Assembly (NCBI GenBank): GCA_051892815.1
Contig: JBJFGP010000164.1
Location: forward strand, 1-11,954
From: JAXFQS01 sp051892815
Lineage (GTDB): Bacteria; Verrucomicrobiota; Kiritimatiellia; RFP12; DVOR01
Reading direction: 5' to 3'
Length of the DNA stretch: 11,954 bases
Numbering within the stretch: position 1 is the stretch's first letter; each line of letters begins with the position of its first letter. A program made the position numbers and the translations under genes. Positions 1-8,150 of this stretch are shown here, in pieces. Below the pieces are notes generated by a model that worked only from the letters and a program-made list of their open reading frames with translations, was not told where the DNA came from and made no database searches.

Positions 1-3000
1 GGCGTGCTCCTCGTGCTGGGGCTGCTGACCATCCTGGGGCGCGACGGCTTCCCGCGAGCGTGGTGCGACGCCGTCGCGGAAAGGCTCTCGGGAAAGAGCA
101 TCCTGGTGCGCGTCGGGAGCATTCGCCTGACCCCTCTGGGCGGGTTGGTCGTGGAGGATGTGACGCTTTCGGAACAGGGCCAGAGAGAGCCGTTCGCAGG
201 GGTCGGTCGCGTGCGGATTCGACTGCGCCCGGCGAGCAGGTTCTGGGGCATGATACGCTCAATCGAGGGGCGCAATCTCGTGTTGCGGCGCCTGCCGGAG
301 ATGGACGCGGATGGGGCGGATTGCCTGGCAGATGTGGTGCTCCCGAGGTTGGAAGGAGTCGCCCTCTCTCTAAGGCAGGTGGATGTGCTGGGAATACGCG
401 CCGACGGGGTCGACGGCAGGCTGGCAATGGGCGGAAAAGGTGTCCATGCCCGGGATGTGCAGGTATGGTGGGCGCGACGTCTTTCGGAGGCACCTTGGCT
501 GGCGGAGGAGGCCTATCCGCTCTGGGCACGGCCGGGCGAGAAAGTCTCCGGTTGGTGCTCGGTAGACCTCTCCACGGGGCTGTTGGTTTCGGAGTTGGAG
601 GGGGCTACGAGGCCGGATCGTTTGTGGGCACTTTTCCCGCTGTTGAAACTCAAGACGGTCGAGGATTATTGCCGCGATTTTGCCTTTGAGTCGGGCGTGT
701 TGGCGTCGGCTTCGTGCCGTTTGGAACTGGGGATTTCTGCGCAGAATGATCGGACGGTGGTGGACTTGCCGATCGTGGCGACGAACCTTTCTTTCCGGGG
801 GGTGGCGCTCAATCGGCTCTCCGGAAGGGTGCAGGTGGACGGGCGGGAAACGGTGCTTTCGGGGGTGCGGGCGGAGGCAGGCGAGGGGATGCTCTCGGGG
901 GAACTGAGGACGTCGTCGCGCACGCACTTGCTGGAGTTCGACGCGGAGACGACTTTCCCGCCGGCGCGCGTCGGACAGATTCTCGAAATCCTCCAGAAAC
1001 CGCTCTCCAACATGCTCTTCTCCACGGGCTGCCGGTTGCGTGCCAAGGGGTCGCTCGACATTCGCGGCACGCCCCTTGAGAGCGTCGCGCTGGAGGGCGA
1101 ACTCTGCACGGGACCCGGCCGCATCCATACCCAGCCGGTCGACTCGATTCGTACCAACCTGCGCCTCACCAACTCGCTTATCTCTTTCTCCCAAACCTGC
1201 CTGCAAAGCCCTTCCGGAGGTTGCTACCAAGGGGCCCTGGACCTTGCTATCCATCCCGACCGCCTCTGCCTGACCAACCGCGCCGAACTCGTCGCCTTCG
1301 CCCCCGCAGCCCCCGGCTTTCCCGACCTCGGCCCCTTGACCGGAACCCTCTCCTTCTCCGCCGAACTTCCCCTCGACGGCCCCTGCACCCTCCGCGCCCT
1401 GGACCTCCAGGAGAGCGCCCTTTCCGCCACCAACCTTGCCGCCACCCTCACCTCCCTCCGCTACCGCCCCGGGCGCGAACTCCTCGCCACCAACCTCACC
1501 CTCCGCCTCGCCGGGCAGGAACCCCTCCGCCTCGGCGCCCTCCACGCACACCTCACCCCCCAAGGCACCCTCTCCGGCCTCCACCTCCAAGATCTCGCCA
1601 TCCCCCAAATCCCCAACCTTCCCGCCTCCTCGGCGTCCACCCGACCCCTTCCTGCCAACCCATCCTTCCCCCTCATCGTCGACAACCTCGACCTCCTCGG
1701 CGTCCATACCGACCGCCTCACCGCGCGCCTTGCCAACACCCCCCAAAACCTCACCCTCGACGACCTGATGCTCAACTGGACCGGCACCCGCCAGATAGCC
1801 GCCGGACACCTCGTCGCCGACTGGCCATCGGGCCTCATCACGGCACACCTCGACGCCCGAATCCGCCCAGAAACCGTCCTCCCGCTATTTACCAGTCTCG
1901 GCCTGACCAACCTCCATCACCACCTCCAGCCCGTCCAACTCCACCCCGATTCCCTGCTCGAAACCGCCTGCACCCTCAACCTTGGATTCACCCCCGAAAA
2001 CGACACCCTCCGCATCCAACTCCCGCTCGCCGCCCGCACCCTCTCCTACCGCCAAGTCCCCCTCGACACCCTCAACCTCAACCTCGACCACAACGGCACC
2101 CGAACCACCCTCTCCAACCTCCGCGCCACCCGCCAGAATACCCGCCTGCAAGCCACCCTCCAAGCCGACTCCGATACCCATACCCTCCGCTTCGACGGAG
2201 CCACCACTTTCCCCCTCCAAGACCTCCTCCAACTCCTCGACCTCCCCCGCCAGAGCCTATCCATCCTCGACCTTCCCGCCCACACCCAGACCCGCGCCCA
2301 AGGCACCCTCTCCACCCAAGGCAACACACTTCCCTCCCTCCATCTCGCCGCCCAAATCGACGCCCCAACAGGCAGGATCGACCGCATCCCCTTCACACGA
2401 TTCGCCGCAGACCTTGCCATCACCAACTCCCTTCTGACCCTACCTTCCGCCACCTTCCATTTCCACACCAACGCCACCATCCAAGCCACCGCCGCCCTTC
2501 ACTTGAACCAACCATCCGCCCCCAATCCCAACCTTCCCTTCACCCTTCAGGCGGACATCTCCGACTTCCCGCTCGCCAACCTGTCGGACTACGCCGAAAG
2601 CGAGAAAGCCCGCCTGCTGTTTGGCACCATCGGCTCGCTTTCCGGCAATCTTTCCCTCTCGGGGAACCTTGGTTCGACCAACATTCTCGCCACGCTCTGG
2701 GGCCATTCGAACCTGTCCGTCGCCGGCGGACGAATCAACCGGATTCCCCTGTTCGCGGGCTTGACGGACTATCTTGCCGAGCACCTTCCGGCCGTGGAGG
2801 GGCTTGTGGATCAGACCACGGCGCACGCTTCGATGACCTTTGAAAACGGCTTGGCGCGCTGCTCGGACGGGGATATTCACGGGGCGGTTTTCGGGGTTCG
2901 TCTCAATGGGACGCTTGACTTGCCCAGCGGGGCTTTGGATGTACGGGCGAGGACGGTTTTCTTCCGGGAACAGAGCTTTTGGAGGAAAATCTCTTCGGTC

Positions 3001-3108
3001 GTGACCTACCCTTTTTCGAAGCTCTTCATGGAGTTCCGCCTGGGCGGGACGCTGGACGAGCCAACCTGGAATTATATCGGTCTTTGGGACCGTGCGACAA
3101 GCCGCTGA
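1..3108 (+). CDS. AsmA-like envelope protein, partial at the 5' edge
   Basis: The reading frame is open at the left edge and begins inside a hydrophobic N-terminal segment (LVLGLLTIL), probably the end of a membrane anchor. The true start is therefore probably upstream; the first usable codon is GTG at base 4, and residue numbers count from it. After the anchor comes a long, beta-rich, mostly repetitive region. Near the C terminus (about residues 875-1020) are SGNLSLSGNLG, AGGRINRIPL and FRLGGTLDEPTW, a pattern typical of the AsmA/TamB-like C-terminal domain. Such proteins span the periplasm and affect outer-membrane lipid or protein homeostasis; the role here is inferred from that family. 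Residues about 178-416 and 595-834 align as an internal duplication, for example GLLVSELEGATRPDRLWALF against GLITAHLDARIRPETVLPLF. miaB follows directly. The family call is fairly secure, the cellular role is not. Confidence 0.78.
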   Translation, partial: GVLLVLGLLTILGRDGFPRAWCDAVAERLSGKSILVRVGSIRLTPLGGLVVEDVTLSEQGQREPFAGVGRVRIRLRPASRFWGMIRSIEGRNLVLRRLPEMDADGADCLADVVLPRLEGVALSLRQVDVLGIRADGVDGRLAMGGKGVHARDVQVWWARRLSEAPWLAEEAYPLWARPGEKVSGWCSVDLSTGLLVSELEGATRPDRLWALFPLLKLKTVEDYCRDFAFESGVLASASCRLELGISAQNDRTVVDLPIVATNLSFRGVALNRLSGRVQVDGRETVLSGVRAEAGEGMLSGELRTSSRTHLLEFDAETTFPPARVGQILEILQKPLSNMLFSTGCRLRAKGSLDIRGTPLESVALEGELCTGPGRIHTQPVDSIRTNLRLTNSLISFSQTCLQSPSGGCYQGALDLAIHPDRLCLTNRAELVAFAPAAPGFPDLGPLTGTLSFSAELPLDGPCTLRALDLQESALSATNLAATLTSLRYRPGRELLATNLTLRLAGQEPLRLGALHAHLTPQGTLSGLHLQDLAIPQIPNLPASSASTRPLPANPSFPLIVDNLDLLGVHTDRLTARLANTPQNLTLDDLMLNWTGTRQIAAGHLVADWPSGLITAHLDARIRPETVLPLFTSLGLTNLHHHLQPVQLHPDSLLETACTLNLGFTPENDTLRIQLPLAARTLSYRQVPLDTLNLNLDHNGTRTTLSNLRATRQNTRLQATLQADSDTHTLRFDGATTFPLQDLLQLLDLPRQSLSILDLPAHTQTRAQGTLSTQGNTLPSLHLAAQIDAPTGRIDRIPFTRFAADLAITNSLLTLPSATFHFHTNATIQATAALHLNQPSAPNPNLPFTLQADISDFPLANLSDYAESEKARLLFGTIGSLSGNLSLSGNLGSTNILATLWGHSNLSVAGGRINRIPLFAGLTDYLAEHLPAVEGLVDQTTAHASMTFENGLARCSDGDIHGAVFGVRLNGTLDLPSGALDVRARTVFFREQSFWRKISSVVTYPFSKLFMEFRLGGTLDEPTWNYIGLWDRATSR

Positions 3109-3110
3109 TT

Positions 3111-3114
3111 GGAG
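3111..3114 (+). promoter_or_regulatory. Ribosome binding site of miaB (short spacing)
   Basis: GGAG lies only 3 nt before the ATG at 3118, closer than the usual 5-9 nt. It begins within the alternative TTG codon (3109) and so cannot serve that start, which has no purine-rich tract before it. The upstream stop TGA (3106-3108) is adjacent, so initiation is probably helped by ribosomes finishing the previous gene. Confidence 0.45.
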
Positions 3115-3117
3115 TCT

Positions 3118-4440
3118 ATGCGCTTTACGATACACACTTACGGTTGCCAGATGAATGTCCGCGAAAGTGAGGCGGCGCGGGCCTTGATGGAGGCCTCCGG
3201 GCACTCCTGGACGGAGCAGGAATCGGAGGCCGATCTTATCTTGGTCAACAGCTGTTCGGTGCGCGAGAAGGCGGAGGACAAGGCGCTAGGGAAGCTTGGT
3301 CTGCTTTGCGCCCAGAAGCGGCAGAGGAGGCTCTTTGTGGGGGTCGCGGGCTGTATGGCGCAGCGTCTGGCGGAGGGGCTTTTCGAGCGCATTCCGTCGC
3401 TCGACTTTGTGATTGGCACGCGCTGTTCGGCCTCCTTGCCGGGTGTGGCGGCGCGGCTCCTTTCGGGGGAGAAGAGGGTGATTGAATTGGGCGCGGGGCT
3501 CGACGCGCCGCAAACTCCTTCGGCCCACACCAGGACGCCCACCCACCACGCTTTTGTGACCATTCTGATGGGCTGCGAGCGGCGTTGCAGCTACTGCATC
3601 GTGCCGGAGACGCGCGGTCGCGAGTATTCCCGCCCGCCTGCCGAAATCCTCGCCGAATGCCGCGCCCTCGTCGACCAAGGCGTCAAGGAGATTACGCTTC
3701 TCGGGCAGAGCGTGATGAACTACGGCAGAGCCTCCAATCCTTACCAACCTCCTGCACCCGATCCTTTCAACCAGTTGCTCTCGGAGGTTGCTAGCATAGA
3801 GGGACTAAGGAGGGTACGATTTACTTCCGGTCATCCCTCCGGCGTCACCCCCGGCCTCATCGAGACCATCCGCCGCCATCCCAACATCTGCGGCCACCTC
3901 CACCTGCCCGTCCAGTCCGGCTCCGACCGCATCCTCAAAGCCATGCGCCGAGGCTACACCCGCGCGCGCTACCTCGAAGCCTGCGCCGCCCTCAAGTCCG
4001 CCCGCCACGGCTTCACCCTCACCACCGATGTCATCGTCGGCTACCCCGGAGAGACCGAGGAAGACTTCCAAGAGACCCGCACCTTGATGGAAGAGGTCGG
4101 CTTCGCCAACGCCTTCATCTTCAAATACTCTCCGCGTCCCGGCACCCCCGCCGCCCTCCTCCCCGACGATGTCACCCCCGAAGAAAAGGCCCGCCGCAAC
4201 CAAATCCTCCTCTCCGATCAAGACCTCCGGGGCGCCCGCCAGAACGCCGCCCTCATCGGGCACACCCTCCAAGTCCTCGCCGACGGCCCCTCCCTGCGAA
4301 ACCCCAGCCGATGGTCAGGACGCACCCCCGGAAACCGCATCGTCATCTTCGATCCCAAACCCGGAATCGCCCCCGGAGACCTCCTCCAGACCACCATCAC
4401 CGCAGCCGCCCCCCAGACCCTCTACGCAACACTCCAATAG
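3118..4440 (+). CDS. miaB: tRNA-2-methylthio-N6-dimethylallyladenosine synthase MiaB
   Basis: This is a radical-SAM methylthiotransferase that adds a methylthio group to C2 of i6A37 in tRNAs reading UNN codons. From the chosen ATG, the N-terminal domain holds three cluster cysteines: C10 in TYGCQMN, C46 in NSCSVRE and C79 in AGCMAQR. The radical-SAM motif CERRCSYC puts C153, C157 and C160 on the second 4Fe-4S cluster. Further family signatures are TRGREYSRP, HLHLPVQSGSDRILKAMRRG, DVIVGYPGETEEDF and YSPRPGTPAA. A short TRAM-like tRNA-binding domain closes the protein (GRTPGNRIVIF). Its 440 residues are normal for MiaB. The frame also permits a TTG start at 3109 directly after the AsmA-like stop, but ATG at 3118 gives the usual MiaB N terminus. 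RimO and MtaB are relatives, but the GCQMN and LPVQSGS motifs favour MiaB. A housekeeping gene inside an envelope operon. Confidence 0.95.
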   Translation: MRFTIHTYGCQMNVRESEAARALMEASGHSWTEQESEADLILVNSCSVREKAEDKALGKLGLLCAQKRQRRLFVGVAGCMAQRLAEGLFERIPSLDFVIGTRCSASLPGVAARLLSGEKRVIELGAGLDAPQTPSAHTRTPTHHAFVTILMGCERRCSYCIVPETRGREYSRPPAEILAECRALVDQGVKEITLLGQSVMNYGRASNPYQPPAPDPFNQLLSEVASIEGLRRVRFTSGHPSGVTPGLIETIRRHPNICGHLHLPVQSGSDRILKAMRRGYTRARYLEACAALKSARHGFTLTTDVIVGYPGETEEDFQETRTLMEEVGFANAFIFKYSPRPGTPAALLPDDVTPEEKARRNQILLSDQDLRGARQNAALIGHTLQVLADGPSLRNPSRWSGRTPGNRIVIFDPKPGIAPGDLLQTTITAAAPQTLYATLQ

Positions 4441-4452
4441 GAGAACCAACCC

Positions 4453-5436
4453 ATGTCCTGGCTCATCCGCTACCTCCTCCTCGCCGCCACCGCCGCCACC
4501 GCAGTCTGGTACGGCGTGCCCATCCTCAAACGGCAGCACAGTGGCGCCCAGACTGGCCAGACACACATCGTCTTCGCTCCGCCAAAGCCACAGACCACCC
4601 CCGCCTCCACCCAGCGTCAAGCCCCCAACCGACCCAAAATCAAACCCCACAGGAAACACCCCTCCCACACCCGAACCAACCAGCCCCCCACTCACGCCGG
4701 TACCAACCAAACCAAACCTAGCGCACCCACCTACCCCCGCCCCAGAATCGCACAACCCGAAGAAGGCGCCTCCTGGGCCATCCTCCGCTCCGACGCCTCC
4801 TGCTACACCGAAGACGGCAAATGCATCGGTGCCATCAAAAGCGGCACCATCCTCGACTGCCTCGACTACCGCGAAGTCAACGGTAAACAGACCATCCTCT
4901 GCCAGACCGACAGCAAAAACATCGAACAAAAACTCGGAACCCCCAAATTCCTCGTCCGCCTCCCGCACCTCGTCATGATGACCTCACGCCCCGAAGCCCT
5001 CACCGACGACGAACGCGACAACCTCCGCAAATACTACCGCCTCATAGCCCTCATGCACGACCGCCGCCGCGAACTCGACAAGGCCCAAAACCCCGACAAC
5101 CCCCACCGCAAAGAGTACGCCCAGGCCAACGAAAAACTCAAAGACCTCGAACGCCAGAACGCCGACCTCCTCGAACGCCGCGATACCGCCTCCGGCTCCG
5201 ACAAAAGCCTCATCGAAGACCAACTCCACGAACTCAAATACACCAAATCCGCCGCAGAAACCAAACCCCTCGCCATTCAGGAAAAGTTCCGAAAGTGGCA
5301 AAAAGAACACCCCAGACACCCCGTAGTCCTCGCCGGCGATCCCCAATACGCCAAATACCAGGAGTTGCTCCCCAAACTCGCCGAAAACCTCGGCGGAATG
5401 CGCCTCCCCGATGACGGCCTTTCAGAGAAACAGTAA
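4453..5436 (+). CDS. Membrane-anchored protein with SH3-like segment and coiled coil, function unknown
   Basis: I do not recognise a named family. The 327-residue product has one hydrophobic segment at about residues 5-21 (IRYLLLAATAATAVWYG), an uncleaved anchor or a signal peptide. A low-complexity linker rich in Pro, Thr, Asn and Lys covers about 30-102. A compact segment at about 105-175 (GASWAILRSDASCY, AIKSGTILDCLDYREVNG, FLVRLPHL) has the strand spacing of a bacterial SH3-like domain and contains four cysteines. A highly charged helical stretch at about 183-285 is likely coiled coil. An AGGAG box at 4439-4443, overlapping the miaB stop, sits 9 nt before ATG and supports this start. The next gene follows its TAA directly and in the same frame. 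A periplasmic scaffold or cell-wall-contact role would fit the layout, but that is a guess. Confidence 0.75.
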   Translation: MSWLIRYLLLAATAATAVWYGVPILKRQHSGAQTGQTHIVFAPPKPQTTPASTQRQAPNRPKIKPHRKHPSHTRTNQPPTHAGTNQTKPSAPTYPRPRIAQPEEGASWAILRSDASCYTEDGKCIGAIKSGTILDCLDYREVNGKQTILCQTDSKNIEQKLGTPKFLVRLPHLVMMTSRPEALTDDERDNLRKYYRLIALMHDRRRELDKAQNPDNPHRKEYAQANEKLKDLERQNADLLERRDTASGSDKSLIEDQLHELKYTKSAAETKPLAIQEKFRKWQKEHPRHPVVLAGDPQYAKYQELLPKLAENLGGMRLPDDGLSEKQ

Positions 5437-7062
5437 GTGACCACCACCCTCCGTCGATACCTTTCAAACCTCCTCCCACCGGTCTTCCTCCTGGGCTCCG
5501 GGGTGCTTCTCTACGCCCCCGTCGCCGGCTACGACCTGCTCAATCTCGACGACTGGACCTACACCCTCGCCAACCCAATCGTCGCCCCCGGGCTGAGCAC
5601 CTCCGGTCTCAAAGACGCCTTCCTCTCCCTGCGCGCCAATGCCATCTGGATGCCCCTGACCTGGCTCTCCTACGCCGCCGATCTCACCCTCGCCCGGAGC
5701 CTCGGATTGTCGCCAACCGCCCTCCTTCATACGGCAAACCTCCTCTGGCACCTGCTCAGCGCCTGCCTGCTTTGGTGCCTACTCAAAAGGCGGATTCAGG
5801 CAAACCTCCTGCCCCTCGCGATAACCGCCCTTTGGCTCGTGCATCCCCTTCAAACCGAGCCCGTGGCTTGGGTCGCCTGCCGCAAAGATCTGCTCACGGG
5901 GGTTGCCTTTCTCAGCGCCTCTCTGCTCTGGAACGGTGCGGAGCAGCGGCGCCGCTTCGTCTCAATCCCCTTGATCCTCGGGTGCCTCTGCAAGCCCACG
6001 GCCGCTGTGCTTCCCCTGCTCGTCTGGTTGGAGCGAACCGACCTGAAAGGCGCCCGTCTCCGGCCCCTGATTCCGGCTTGCGTCGCCTCCGCCTGCACGG
6101 TTGCAATCGGGGTGGCGGCGCAGCACCTTGGGCAGGTGCCGCATACAACCGGCTCGCTACTCGGGAGCCTTTCCGCGGCGGGGCGATATTGGCTTCTGCC
6201 GCTGCTGCCGATTGGCCTCCATGCACCGATGTTCAAGCCGATTCCGCTGGCGTGGAGTTGGGGCCTTTTGGTCCCGGTCGTGCTTTGGATTCGCGGCCGT
6301 TGGCGGGAAGCCGTGGCCTATTTGGCACCGCTTCTGCCGGTGCTGGGGGTGGTTTCGATCGGGTTTCAGCAGGCGGCAGATCGCTACCTCTATCTGCCGC
6401 TTCTGGGGGTGTTGGCGGTGGCTTCGGGGTGGTGCGGCAGGTGGTCGCGAGGGGTGGGGATTGGTTGCCTGGTGCTGGCCTGTTGCGCGGCTTTCTCGAC
6501 GCGGAATCTTTTGAGGCATTGGCGGGATGATTCGACTTTGACGGCGCGGGCTTTCTGCTTTGAGGACCGCTCGAATGCGCTCTTGAACCGGATTGCGGGG
6601 CTGCATTGCCTGTGCGTGAGGGGGTTGCCTCGGGAGGCGGCGGAGCATTTGGCGGTGGCGTTCCGGGAGGATCCCAAGGGGTGCGAGCGGGTGCGGGTTT
6701 ATTATGGTCTGGCGCTTGCGGCTTCGGGGCGGCCGGGGTTTGCTTTGAGGGCGTTGGAGCCGTTGATTGCTCCGGGGGCGGTGGCTGAGCACCGGCGGCA
6801 GACGGCGTTGGCGATTGTGCAGGCAAATCGTGGGGCGGCATTGGCTCATTTGGGGCGTGCGCTGGCGGCGAGGGGTGACTATCCGCCGGCGTGTGCGTTG
6901 ATGGCGGCGTTTGCGCTGTCGCACAAGGGTTTTGGCCCGGAGGTGTGGCTCGAGAGGGCGGGTGATTGTCGTGGGGGAATGGCGTTTTCGCCCAAGGGTG
7001 TGGCGGGTTTGTGCCTGCCTTGGATGGCGGAAGAAAGTAAGGAATCAGGAGGTATGGAATGA
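5437..7062 (+). CDS. TMTC/PMT-like GT-C membrane protein with TPR-like C-terminal region
   Basis: This 541-residue polytopic protein has about nine or ten hydrophobic segments up to residue 355, then a soluble tail. It carries landmarks of the O-mannosyltransferase-like (GT39/TMTC-type) proteins common in bacteria. These are NLDDWTY at about 36-42, with D38/D39 in the first external loop where GT-C enzymes keep a catalytic acidic residue; WMPLTWLSYAADLTL at 71-85; HPLQTEPVAWVACRKDLL at 136-153; and DRYLYLP at 315-321. The tail (about 380-500) looks like degenerate tetratricopeptide helices. Members of this group transfer sugars from a lipid-linked donor on the outer face of the membrane; donor and acceptor here are inferred. 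The GTG start follows the previous TAA with no clear Shine-Dalgarno sequence, so reinitiation is likely. The stop overlaps the next start. Codon use changes from C-ending to G-ending midway, though the protein reads through intact. Confidence 0.8.
   Translation: MTTTLRRYLSNLLPPVFLLGSGVLLYAPVAGYDLLNLDDWTYTLANPIVAPGLSTSGLKDAFLSLRANAIWMPLTWLSYAADLTLARSLGLSPTALLHTANLLWHLLSACLLWCLLKRRIQANLLPLAITALWLVHPLQTEPVAWVACRKDLLTGVAFLSASLLWNGAEQRRRFVSIPLILGCLCKPTAAVLPLLVWLERTDLKGARLRPLIPACVASACTVAIGVAAQHLGQVPHTTGSLLGSLSAAGRYWLLPLLPIGLHAPMFKPIPLAWSWGLLVPVVLWIRGRWREAVAYLAPLLPVLGVVSIGFQQAADRYLYLPLLGVLAVASGWCGRWSRGVGIGCLVLACCAAFSTRNLLRHWRDDSTLTARAFCFEDRSNALLNRIAGLHCLCVRGLPREAAEHLAVAFREDPKGCERVRVYYGLALAASGRPGFALRALEPLIAPGAVAEHRRQTALAIVQANRGAALAHLGRALAARGDYPPACALMAAFALSHKGFGPEVWLERAGDCRGGMAFSPKGVAGLCLPWMAEESKESGGME
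7047..7052 (+). promoter_or_regulatory. Strong ribosome binding site of the GDP-mannose pyrophosphorylase gene
   Basis: AGGAGG lies inside the 3' end of the GT-C gene, 6 nt before ATG 7059. It fixes the start in the ATGA overlap and is the best Shine-Dalgarno sequence in the operon. Confidence 0.8.
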
Positions 7063-8132
7063 ATCTGTATGCGGTTATTTTGGCAGGTGGGCGTGGCGAG
7101 CGGTTCTGGCCGCAGAGCCGTGTGGAGAGTCCGAAGCAGTTTCTGTCGCTCTTTGGGGGGCGGCCGCTGATTCGGCAGGCGGCGGAGCGTTTGGGGGATT
7201 TGGCGCCGGCGGATCGCACGTATGTGATTACTTCGGCGAATCTGGCGGGGCTGACGCGGGAGACGTTGCCGGAGGTTCCGGAGGGGAATATCATTGGGGA
7301 GCCGGTGGGGCGGGACACGGCTCCGGCGGTGGCTTTGGCGTGTGGTCTGATTCGGGCTCGGGATCCGGAGGCGACGGTGTGTGTTTTCCCGGCGGATGCG
7401 CTTATCGGTGATGTGGAGGGTTTCCGGCGGACGGTGGGGGCGGCGGCCGCGCGGGCGGCGGAGTCTCGGGCGATTTTGACGATTGGGATTCCGCCGTCTT
7501 ATCCGGCGACGGGCTATGGTTATGTGGAGGCGGGGGCGGTGGTGTCGGAGGCTCCGGTGCGGATTCGGGTGGCGGAACGGTTTGTGGAGAAGCCGAGCGT
7601 GCAGACGGCGGAGCGGTATCTGGAGGATGGCGGGTATCTGTGGAATGCGGGGATTTTCATCTGGCATGTGCGGACGATGTCTGAGGCGCTTGCGAGGCAT
7701 GCGCCGGGGGCGGCGGCTTTGGCGGAGGAGGTCTCGAAGACGCCTGCGGATCGGCTCGAGGGGGTGCTCTCTAGGCTCTATCCGCAAACGCCGAAGATTT
7801 CGATTGACTATGCGGTGATGGAGAAGGCGTCGAACATTGAGGTGGCGGATGCGGCTTTCGATTGGGACGATGTGGGGACTTGGACGGCTTTGCCGGCGCA
7901 CTTCCCTCAGGATGAGGCGGGCAATACGGTGGTGGGCGAACTGGAGGCGCTGGAGGCGGAGGGGAATATCGTGCTCTCGCGCGGGCGGCTCACGGCGCTG
8001 GTGGGGGTGCGGGATCTGGTGGTGGTGCATGCGGGGAATGCGACGCTGGTCTGTCCGAAGGATCGGGTCTCGGAAATCAAGAAGCTGCTCTTGCGCATTG
8101 CGGCGCGTCCGGACGCGGCGGAGTATCTCTAG
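7059..8132 (+). CDS. manC: Mannose-1-phosphate guanylyltransferase (GDP-mannose pyrophosphorylase)
   Basis: The enzyme makes GDP-mannose from mannose-1-phosphate and GTP in the cytoplasm, supplying mannose for glycans and glycolipids. The 357 residues match the monofunctional nucleotidyltransferase form, without the fused isomerase domain of AlgA/XanB types. Motifs in order are LAGGRGERFWPQSR at 8-21 (nucleotide-binding loop), SPKQF at 24-28, GRDTAPAVALA at 84-94, FPADALIGD at 110-118, PATGYGYVE at 149-157, FVEKP at 175-179, YLWNAGIFIW at 193-202, SIDYAVMEKA at 248-257 and FDWDDVGTW at 267-275. In the PADH signature typical of the family, His is replaced by Ala (residue 113). The ATG overlaps the upstream TGA by 4 bases and has a strong AGGAGG, so the two genes are translationally coupled. 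It ends the operon; codons are overwhelmingly G-ending. Confidence 0.92.
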   Translation: MNLYAVILAGGRGERFWPQSRVESPKQFLSLFGGRPLIRQAAERLGDLAPADRTYVITSANLAGLTRETLPEVPEGNIIGEPVGRDTAPAVALACGLIRARDPEATVCVFPADALIGDVEGFRRTVGAAAARAAESRAILTIGIPPSYPATGYGYVEAGAVVSEAPVRIRVAERFVEKPSVQTAERYLEDGGYLWNAGIFIWHVRTMSEALARHAPGAAALAEEVSKTPADRLEGVLSRLYPQTPKISIDYAVMEKASNIEVADAAFDWDDVGTWTALPAHFPQDEAGNTVVGELEALEAEGNIVLSRGRLTALVGVRDLVVVHAGNATLVCPKDRVSEIKKLLLRIAARPDAAEYL

Positions 8133-8150
8133 CGCGGTCGGCGCGGGGAT

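Noticed and set aside
1221..2843. Long + strand open frame (about 540 codons) rich in Pro, Arg and His inside the AsmA-like gene
   Set aside because: Its composition is an out-of-frame reading of C-ending codons with no domain, and the overlapping frame encodes a coherent AsmA-like protein.
8133..8150. Possible terminator after the GDP-mannose pyrophosphorylase gene
   Set aside because: No stable stem with a following T run is visible. The palindromes of the array have only 4-bp arms and lack a T tract.
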